From the NCBI GenBank assembly GCA_009840005.1, contig VXOR01000066.1:1-5861 (forward strand): DNA of 5,861 nt. The letters run 5' to 3'. The notes under the pieces were generated by a model that was given only the letters and a program-made list of their open reading frames with translations, did not search any database and was not told the origin of the DNA. The stretch comes from Gemmatimonadota bacterium (lineage in GTDB: Bacteria > Latescibacterota > UBA2968 > UBA8231). The translations under genes were made by a program, and so were the position numbers. This document shows, piece after piece, positions 1 through 5,861 of this stretch; the first letter of the stretch is position 1, and every line of letters starts with the position of its first letter.

Positions 1-129
1 ATTTTTTTGGACGTTTTGGCTCCCTATGGAAGGGGTAAAATTTTCAAAGTGACCCCCTACCAGTTCAGCAAGCATTTCATCGCCGTTAGCATAGAGGCAA
101 TGGGCTTGAGCCATCGAGCCGCGTATTAG
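1..129 (+). CDS. C-terminal end of an unidentified protein (5' part outside the window)
   Basis: The frame starting at base 1 is open for 42 codons and ends at TAG (127-129). It lies in the same frame as the next gene but is separated from it by that stop. The visible residues include APYGRGKIFKVTPYQFSKHF followed by a short helix-like stretch and MGLSHRAAY at the end. The 'TPYQFSKHF...MGL' portion loosely resembles the segment of some tyrosine recombinases just before the H-x-x-R box. However, the stop falls before any such box, so that would imply a truncated or decayed integrase. This resemblance is by eye only and weak. The codons look less GC-rich than the neighbouring genes, and a run of seven T lies at bases 2-8. 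No function is assigned, and the frame could also be a chance opening, since only 129 bases are visible. Confidence 0.35.
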   Translation: MFLDVLAPYGRGKIFKVTPYQFSKHFIAVSIEAMGLSHRAAY

Positions 130-162
130 ATATTTAGGATTAGGCGCGATGCCGAGGGCGAT

Positions 163-519
163 ATGTTCTACTACTTCACATATATAGCCTGCGGGGTCTT
201 CCTAATCTGCCTAGCCTATGCGGCCTATGCGATATTGGGGCGGCTAGTCGTCTTGCGCAGTCTGCGGCAGCTCGCCTTCCGGGTGCAGATGCTGGCCCGC
301 GGTCGCACTGCGCGGCTCGGCAGCCTGCTCAACGCCCATCCGCTGGTGTTGTTTTTCTCCGACCAGATCTCCATCGAACTCGAGCGCGAGCTCGTCCATT
401 TGGAGCGCCGTCGCCGGATCCAAACCACCTACCACTACTCGTGGCAGTATATGCCGTTCGTATTTGATCGGCTCAAGCTGCTGAGACGCCGCGTCGAGCG
501 AATTGAGCAGCGCCGCTAA
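163..519 (+). CDS. Small orphan membrane-anchored protein, 118 aa
   Basis: I do not recognise this protein. Residues about 4-28 form a strongly hydrophobic helix rich in aromatic residues, Cys and Ala, consistent with a single N-terminal membrane anchor. The rest is a basic, Arg- and Leu-rich, probably helical domain that ends in an Arg/Glu-rich tail (RRRVERIEQRR). This arrangement suggests an inner-membrane anchor with a positively charged cytoplasmic portion. A GAGGG stretch at 154-158, four bases before the ATG, is an acceptable ribosome binding site. Codon third positions are mostly G or C, as in the recognised genes, which supports real coding. The stop (TAA, 517-519) overlaps the stop of the converging DUF5683-like gene. 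There is no visible link to the housekeeping clusters next to it. Existence is moderately sure; function is unknown. Confidence 0.6.
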   Translation: MFYYFTYIACGVFLICLAYAAYAILGRLVVLRSLRQLAFRVQMLARGRTARLGSLLNAHPLVLFFSDQISIELERELVHLERRRRIQTTYHYSWQYMPFVFDRLKLLRRRVERIEQRR

Positions 520-1019
520 GGCAGCGGTGCTTTCAGCCTAAGCCACGCTTGGTCACGCTGCATCTCCACTTGTATCGCGGCCCCAGTACTGAGGCCGGAC
601 GGCACGTCCCCAAAGTCCGCGAGGTGAGCATCGACGTAGGCGTCGATGGCGGCCAAGGCGACCGAGAGTGCGAAGTAGAGCAGGCGGCTGTTGCGGCGGG
701 CGGTGCGGTCTTGGTGTTCCTCGGGCGTGGGCGCAGAGCGGATGCGGCGATGCTCGACTACAACCGAGGCGAGGGCCGTCGCGCTCGCCGCACCGAAGAA
801 CAGTCCCTTGACGGGGCGGCCATTGTAGAACTGGCCCCAGCCGGGCAACACGGCCGAGCGCAGGAGCGCACCATGCGCCGAAGGCAGGGTGGCGGCGGAC
901 GGCACGGTGCGAGTAGAATCGGCCTCTGTCTCTGTGGCGTAGGCCGGTCGTCCCGCGAACAGGACGAGGAGCAGGCTAGCCCAGCCGCATACCAGCCGCA
1001 ATCGGATAGCCCCGCGCAA
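516..1019 (-). CDS. DUF5683-like membrane/envelope protein with signal peptide, 167 aa
   Basis: The protein begins with a signal peptide: basic start, hydrophobic core at about residues 10-22, and a likely cleavage site after AYA at residue 27. After a short linker comes LPGWGQFYNG (residues 58-67), the signature seen in DUF5683-type proteins, running into a hydrophobic helix (about 70-88). A second hydrophobic segment (about 113-125) leads into DAYVDAHLADF (126-136), also typical of the family. The molecular role of the family is not established; it is presumed envelope-located. The chosen start is TTG at 1019, because GGAGGG at 1033-1028 sits eight bases upstream. No ATG or GTG gives a better start, though a second TTG at 1001 would also retain the signal peptide. 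The first 44 bases overlap the end of fmt in another frame, so translation is probably coupled. It is the last gene of the yajC-fmt cluster. Confidence 0.8.
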   Translation of the reverse strand: MRGAIRLRLVCGWASLLLVLFAGRPAYATETEADSTRTVPSAATLPSAHGALLRSAVLPGWGQFYNGRPVKGLFFGAASATALASVVVEHRRIRSAPTPEEHQDRTARRNSRLLYFALSVALAAIDAYVDAHLADFGDVPSGLSTGAAIQVEMQRDQAWLRLKAPLP

Positions 1020-1899
1020 AGGCCGTTCCCTCCATGACAGCTTTGCCCGTCGGTTGTACTTGGGTCAGTTGTAGGGCACTTTCGCCGCAGGCCACGGTTA
1101 AACCTCGACGGCCATCGGCGCAGAGTACGGTGCCGGGTGCGCCGCAGCCCGCAGCGTGCTGAGTCCGATGCACTTTAAGCATTTTGTCCTGCCAGTGGGT
1201 ATAGGCTCCGGGTACGGGATTCATGCTGCGGACGAGGTTGCGCACCCGCTCAGCCGGTTGGTGCCAGTCAATTTGACCGTCCTTTTTGGTTAGCTTGGGG
1301 GCGCGACTGATGCCGTCCGTACCTTGGGGCCGTCCGGTGAGGCGACCTTCTTCCAGCCCATCAACGGTCTCCACGACCATCTTGGCACCCTCCACGCACA
1401 AGCGGGCTTCTAACTCACCGGCTGTCTCGTCGTGGCCGATGGCAAAGCGGCGCTGGAGTAGGATGTGCCCGGCGTCGATGCGCGGGCTGAGTTGGAAAGT
1501 GGTGATGCCAGTCTCTCGCTCGCCGTTGGCCACCGCCCAGATAATGGGAGCCGCGCCGCGATAGGCTGGCAAAAGCGAAGGATGCAGGTTGATTGATCCG
1601 AGGCGGGGAATGGCGAGTAGGTGCCGAGGCAGGATTGAAAAGGCAACGACGACAAAGAGGTCGGGCGTGCGCGCAGCTAGCGCCGCGGCTAGCTCAGGGC
1701 CGTTGACCGCGGCCGGTTGCAGTACTTCTAATCCTAACTTTAGGGCTTGTTCTTTGACGGGCGGACTGGCAAGCTGGCGGCCCCGCCCCTGCGGTCGGTC
1801 GGGATTGGTGACAACGGCGATGATCTGATGGCGACTCTGGGCGAGGGCTTTTAAGGAGGGAACCGCAAAGCGCGGGGTTCCCATAAAGACAAGCCTCAC
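976..1899 (-). CDS. fmt: Methionyl-tRNA formyltransferase
   Basis: Fmt transfers a formyl group from 10-formyltetrahydrofolate to Met-tRNA(fMet) in the cytoplasm, making the initiator tRNA for bacterial translation. The 307-aa product matches the usual length (about 310). The N-terminal Rossmann-type formyltransferase domain opens with LVFMGTPRFAVPSLKAL. The folate and catalytic block SINLHPSLLPAYRGAAPI supplies the expected Asn (104) and His (106), and the catalytic Asp is D142 in RIDAGHIL. The C-terminal domain, roughly residue 205 onward, begins near IDWHQPAERVRNLVRSMNPVPGA and would bind tRNA. The start is GTG at 1899, which shares its G with the yajC stop (TAGTG). An AAGGGG ribosome binding site (1910-1905) lies five bases upstream, inside yajC. 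The frequent partner def (peptide deformylase) is not visible in the window. All key residues are present. Confidence 0.96.
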   Translation of the reverse strand: MRLVFMGTPRFAVPSLKALAQSRHQIIAVVTNPDRPQGRGRQLASPPVKEQALKLGLEVLQPAAVNGPELAAALAARTPDLFVVVAFSILPRHLLAIPRLGSINLHPSLLPAYRGAAPIIWAVANGERETGITTFQLSPRIDAGHILLQRRFAIGHDETAGELEARLCVEGAKMVVETVDGLEEGRLTGRPQGTDGISRAPKLTKKDGQIDWHQPAERVRNLVRSMNPVPGAYTHWQDKMLKVHRTQHAAGCGAPGTVLCADGRRGLTVACGESALQLTQVQPTGKAVMEGTAFARGYPIAAGMRLG

Positions 1900-2240
1900 T
1901 ACTTCCCCTTGTCGTCTTCTTTGTTTTTTACCCGCGAAACGGCCGCCCGCGAGACCTCGATCTTGACGTTGTCGGCGATTTTGACCACGAGGATGTCGTC
2001 TTTGATGTTGAGAATGGTGCCGTGGATCCCACCACTGGTGACGATTTCATCGTTTTTTTCGAGTTCGTCGATCATCCGCTGTTGGTTTCTCTGCTTCTTC
2101 ATCTGCGGCCGCAAGATCAAGAGGTAGAGCACTAGAAACATCAGCGCAAACGGCAGGAGCGAGGCGATGGGGTTGGGCTGTTGGCCGCCGTCGGAGGGTC
2201 CGCCGCCGAGGGCGTAGGCTGTGGAAATGAGATCGAACAC
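1899..2240 (-). CDS. yajC: Sec translocon accessory protein YajC
   Basis: YajC is a small inner-membrane protein that associates with SecD and SecF and supports the SecYEG protein export channel. The 113-aa product has a short N-terminal stretch rich in Gly, Ser and Gln, one membrane helix at about residues 26-43 (LLPFALMFLVLYLLIL), and then the family hallmark RPQMKKQ (44-50). It continues with the conserved cytoplasmic block containing NDEIVTSGGIHG (63-74) and a charged Lys/Asp tail. I prefer the GTG at 2240, because AAGGA (2253-2249) lies eight bases upstream. A TTG at 2246, which would add two residues, is only two bases from that site. It is the first gene of its cluster, with the stop sharing one base with the fmt start. 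secD and secF, the usual next genes, are absent downstream. Confidence 0.95.
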   Translation of the reverse strand: MFDLISTAYALGGGPSDGGQQPNPIASLLPFALMFLVLYLLILRPQMKKQRNQQRMIDELEKNDEIVTSGGIHGTILNIKDDILVVKIADNVKIEVSRAAVSRVKNKEDDKGK

Positions 2241-2248
2241 GGGCAAAT

Positions 2249-2253
2249 TCCTT
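2249..2253 (-). promoter_or_regulatory. Ribosome binding site that decides the yajC start
   Basis: AAGGA on the minus strand lies eight bases before GTG (2240) but only two bases before the in-frame TTG (2246). This favours the GTG start and a 113-residue YajC. Confidence 0.65.
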
Positions 2254-2273
2254 TCGGTAGATTAAAAGTCATA

Positions 2274-2294
2274 GGGAATTTAATAAAAATCCCC
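2274..2294. repeat. AT-rich 8-bp inverted repeat in the yajC upstream region
   Basis: The arms GGGAATTT (2274-2281) and AAATCCCC (2287-2294) are inverted copies with one mismatch, separated by AATAA. Read on the minus strand, the mismatch becomes a G-T/G-U pair, so the yajC leader RNA could form an 8-bp hairpin with a 5-nt loop if transcription starts upstream of it. A second small dyad, GTATT/AATAC around GAGT (2295-2308), lies next to it. These could be an operator or leader structure for yajC, or chance AT-rich symmetry. Confidence 0.35.
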
Positions 2295-2320
2295 GTATTG
2301 AGTAATACCGGCGTAAGATA

Positions 2321-2362
2321 ATCCGCAGATGGACACAGATGATCCGCAGATGGACGCAGAAT
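2321..2362. repeat. Two tandem copies of a 21-bp unit (ATCCGCAGATGGAC...)
   Basis: The unit at 2321-2341 is followed directly by a second copy at 2342-2362. The first 14 bases (ATCCGCAGATGGAC) are identical, then ACAGATG in copy one corresponds to GCAGAAT in copy two. The shared core is GCAGATGGAC[AG]CAGA. Similar degenerate '(C)GCAGAT' repeats are scattered in intergenic regions of various environmental bacteria. Whether this one is dispersed in its genome cannot be seen from a single window. It lies immediately before the palindrome at 2364-2390. Confidence 0.8.
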
Positions 2363-2363
2363 C

Positions 2364-2390
2364 GTAGGGGCGAGCGGCCGCTCGCCCTAC
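2364..2390. repeat. Near-perfect 27-nt GC-rich palindrome (REP/MITE-like)
   Basis: The left arm GTAGGGGCGAGCGG (2364-2377) and the right arm CCGCTCGCCCTAC (2378-2390) are inverted copies. They differ only by one extra G in the left arm and have no loop-forming spacer beyond the central GCGGCCGC. The arms can form a 13-bp cruciform or hairpin. There is no following T-run, so it is not a standard terminator, and it lies between divergent promoters where no terminator is needed. The shape and flanking tandem repeat fit a REP-like or miniature non-autonomous element. This is an inference from structure. Confidence 0.75.
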
Positions 2391-2400
2391 TTCAAGTCCT

Positions 2401-2430
2401 TTGACATTGCAGCACGCTCGTCATTAAGAT
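2401..2430 (+). promoter_or_regulatory. Candidate sigma70-type promoter for the HEAT-like gene
   Basis: TTGACA (2401-2406) is a perfect -35 consensus. At an 18-base spacing, TAAGAT (2425-2430) matches four of six bases of the -10 consensus TATAAT. Transcription would start near 2437, giving a leader of about 27 bases before the ATG at 2464. The site begins 11 bases after the palindrome. It was found by eye and not tested. Confidence 0.5.
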
Positions 2431-2463
2431 GGTGATAACAAAATTGAGACAGGAGAATTGGCC

Positions 2464-3027
2464 ATGAGCAGAAAAGGACGCAAGACGCGGCACCAGGGAC
2501 TGAACAAGCATCAGCGGGCGGCTTTTCGCCAAGGCGAGCTGCGCGTGGGGCGCGAAGAGATTCAAGAGCTGTTGCAGATGTCGCGCAGTGCCGATCCAGA
2601 AGATCGCCTACATGCGGCGTCCTTTTTGTGCCCCTGTCACGTGCGTCGCAGCATAGACGAGGTCTGGAAGGCGCTCTATCGGATGCTTGAAGATCAAGAC
2701 GCGCGGGTGCGCCGCGCTGCTTGGCACACGCTCGAAGACGGTGGAAAACCCGACGACCCAGCGCTCGACGAGATCATAGAGCGGACCTTGGAGCGCGATA
2801 CGGACCGGCAAGTACTCAATTTTGCGCGGATGTTTTCCCAAGGGCGCGAAAAGCGCAAACAGGTCGAATTTGAGATAGCGGCGATTTCCGAGTACGCAGA
2901 GCGCGGCAAGTGCGATTTCTGCGGCGAGCAGTCCGGGCCAGTCAAGAAGGATTTTGCGACCGAACTCGACGTGGGCGGCGTGCGGCGGTTTGCCCTAGTC
3001 TGTGCGCCTTGCGATCAAGCGGCCTGA
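2464..3027 (+). CDS. HEAT-repeat-like protein with C-terminal Cys-X2-Cys pairs, 187 aa
   Basis: The protein has three visible parts. Residues 1-30 are basic and Arg/Lys/Gln-rich. Residues about 31-125 are helical and HEAT-like: ADPEDRLHAASFLCPCHVRR is followed by VWKALYRMLEDQDARVRRAAWHTLEDGG, a typical paired-helix repeat with the 'D-x-RVRRAA-H-L' pattern of bacterial HEAT proteins. Residues 150-183 hold CDFC (150-153) and CAPC (180-183), arranged like a small zinc-binding site, with an additional CPCH at 56-59. HEAT repeats usually mediate protein or nucleic-acid contacts. The precise partner is unknown, and metal binding is inferred from the Cys spacing. The start is ATG 2464, eight bases after AGGAG (2451-2455). 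An in-frame TTG at 2458 is too close to that site. The gene lies between, and opposite to, the tgt and yajC genes. Confidence 0.85.
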   Translation: MSRKGRKTRHQGLNKHQRAAFRQGELRVGREEIQELLQMSRSADPEDRLHAASFLCPCHVRRSIDEVWKALYRMLEDQDARVRRAAWHTLEDGGKPDDPALDEIIERTLERDTDRQVLNFARMFSQGREKRKQVEFEIAAISEYAERGKCDFCGEQSGPVKKDFATELDVGGVRRFALVCAPCDQAA

Positions 3028-3028
3028 G

Positions 3029-5304
<2,276 letters not shown>

Positions 5305-5308
5305 TGGC

Positions 5309-5861
5309 TCAGGGCGCGACTTGTTGCTTGAGTGCCGCCCAGCTAAAGACGTTTGCCAAGCGCTTACCGGCTCCGCCGCAGTCGCCTGCCAAGGCATCGT
5401 TTTCCCAGCGGACGATTTTCCACAGGCCGTCTTCTCCGTCTTCTGGATCGAAGCGGAGCTTGTAAGTCATAAACTGATCTACGCGAAAGCCGTTGCCATT
5501 CTCGTCGAGCATGAGCATCTGGACCCGGCCATAGAAGACCTCCCAGTCTTCGTCTGGGTGGCCGTCAGGATCCCCGGGAAAAGATTCTGGGTGTTCGGAG
5601 CCAAGTTCTTGAAAGCGGCGAGTAAGCTCAAAGTCAAAGTCAAAATCGCGGAATGCTTCGAATATACCTAGCTGCGAACCATCGCGACTGCCGCCCATCA
5701 TCTCCAGTTCTTCTTCCAGATTGTTGAAATACTCTACTTCGCCGAGACAATCCGGCTCGGTAAACAAGAAGTCTTTGTCGAGCAAGCTCTCGTAGAGATC
5801 CTTGTCGCGGGTGCTCATGGCGCGGTCGAGGTTGTCCATGAGTTGCTCGGGGGTTGTGGCC
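5309..5861 (-). CDS. NTF2-like (SnoaL/DUF4440-type) acidic protein, 5' end beyond the window
   Basis: The reading frame is open to the window edge. An ATG at 5839 exists, but residues before it (TPEQLMDNLDRAMSTRDKDLYESLLDKDFLF) match how NTF2-like domains usually begin, with an 'x-EQ-x-x-x-N-x-x-RAM-x-x-RD-x-x-x-Y-x-x-L-x-x-DF-x-F' helix. The gene therefore probably starts upstream, possibly with a signal or lipoprotein peptide outside the window. The domain closes with MTYKLRFDPEDGEDGLWKIVRWEND, the strand pair with 'G-x-WKI-x-x-W-x-D' typical of the fold. The middle is very acidic (for example FRDFDFDFEL). NTF2-like domains hold ligands or act as enzymes; nothing here reveals which. The stop lies four bases before the deacetylase GTG, so the two genes and tgt are likely co-transcribed. 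The family call rests on pattern only. Confidence 0.75.
   Translation of the reverse strand, partial: ATTPEQLMDNLDRAMSTRDKDLYESLLDKDFLFTEPDCLGEVEYFNNLEEELEMMGGSRDGSQLGIFEAFRDFDFDFELTRRFQELGSEHPESFPGDPDGHPDEDWEVFYGRVQMLMLDENGNGFRVDQFMTYKLRFDPEDGEDGLWKIVRWENDALAGDCGGAGKRLANVFSWAALKQQVAP

Noticed and set aside
549..1037. A 162-codon plus-strand open frame opposite the DUF5683-like gene
   Set aside because: It is antisense to a gene with a signal peptide, family motifs and a strong ribosome binding site. Its own product is low-complexity (Gly, Arg, Gln) with no recognisable domain.
2261..2289. A yajC promoter with TTTAAT as -10 and TTTTTA as -35 on the minus strand
   Set aside because: The -35 match is poor (three of six), and transcription would start almost at the ribosome binding site, leaving an implausibly short leader.
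2321..2362. The 21-bp repeats as a CRISPR array
   Set aside because: There are only two directly adjacent copies with no spacer between them.
2364..2390. The palindrome as an intrinsic terminator
   Set aside because: It lacks a T-run on either strand and lies upstream of two divergent genes, where no transcript is expected to end.

Overview
The window is a compact piece of chromosome from a Gram-negative-type bacterium with fairly GC-rich codons. Recognisable genes are housekeeping or envelope-linked: YajC (Sec accessory), Fmt (initiator tRNA formylation), Tgt (queuosine tRNA modification), a YibQ/DUF610-type divergent polysaccharide deacetylase and a DUF5683-type membrane protein. DUF5683-like proteins, together with an NTF2-like protein of the kind seen here, suggest the FCB group (Latescibacteria- or Gemmatimonadetes-like lineages). 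That placement is inference from family distribution; nothing in the window is decisive.

Layout. At the left edge (1-129, +) is the 3' end of a reading frame entering from outside, then a small orphan membrane protein (163-519, +). This converges on a minus-strand cluster read from right to left: yajC (2240-1899), fmt (1899-976) and the DUF5683 gene (1019-516). These three overlap and almost certainly form one transcript. A 217-bp divergent intergenic region follows. It holds a weak AT-rich inverted repeat, a 21-bp tandem duplication, a near-perfect 27-nt GC-rich palindrome and a plausible sigma70 promoter. That promoter faces a plus-strand gene (2464-3027) for a HEAT-like protein with a C-terminal Cys-X2-Cys pair. 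It converges, with only 10 bp between stops, on a second minus-strand cluster: an NTF2-like protein running off the right edge (5861-5309), the deacetylase (5304-4174) and tgt (4177-3038).

How the genes fit together. In many bacteria tgt directly precedes yajC, which is followed by secD and secF. Here tgt and yajC are still in the same order and orientation, but an opposed gene with its repeat-laden upstream region lies between them, and yajC is followed by fmt rather than secD. Coupling within each cluster is tight: TAGTG between yajC and fmt, a 44-bp overlap between fmt and the DUF5683 gene, a 4-nt gap between the NTF2-like gene and the deacetylase, and ATGA between the deacetylase and tgt. 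Four of the five genes with visible starts on the minus strand appear to begin with GTG or TTG.

I found no CRISPR array, tRNA, rRNA, intact insertion sequence or clear defence or secondary-metabolite system. The most unusual points are the intergenic repeat module, the HEAT plus Cys-pair protein inserted between tgt and yajC, and a 10-base homopolymer inside the deacetylase gene.
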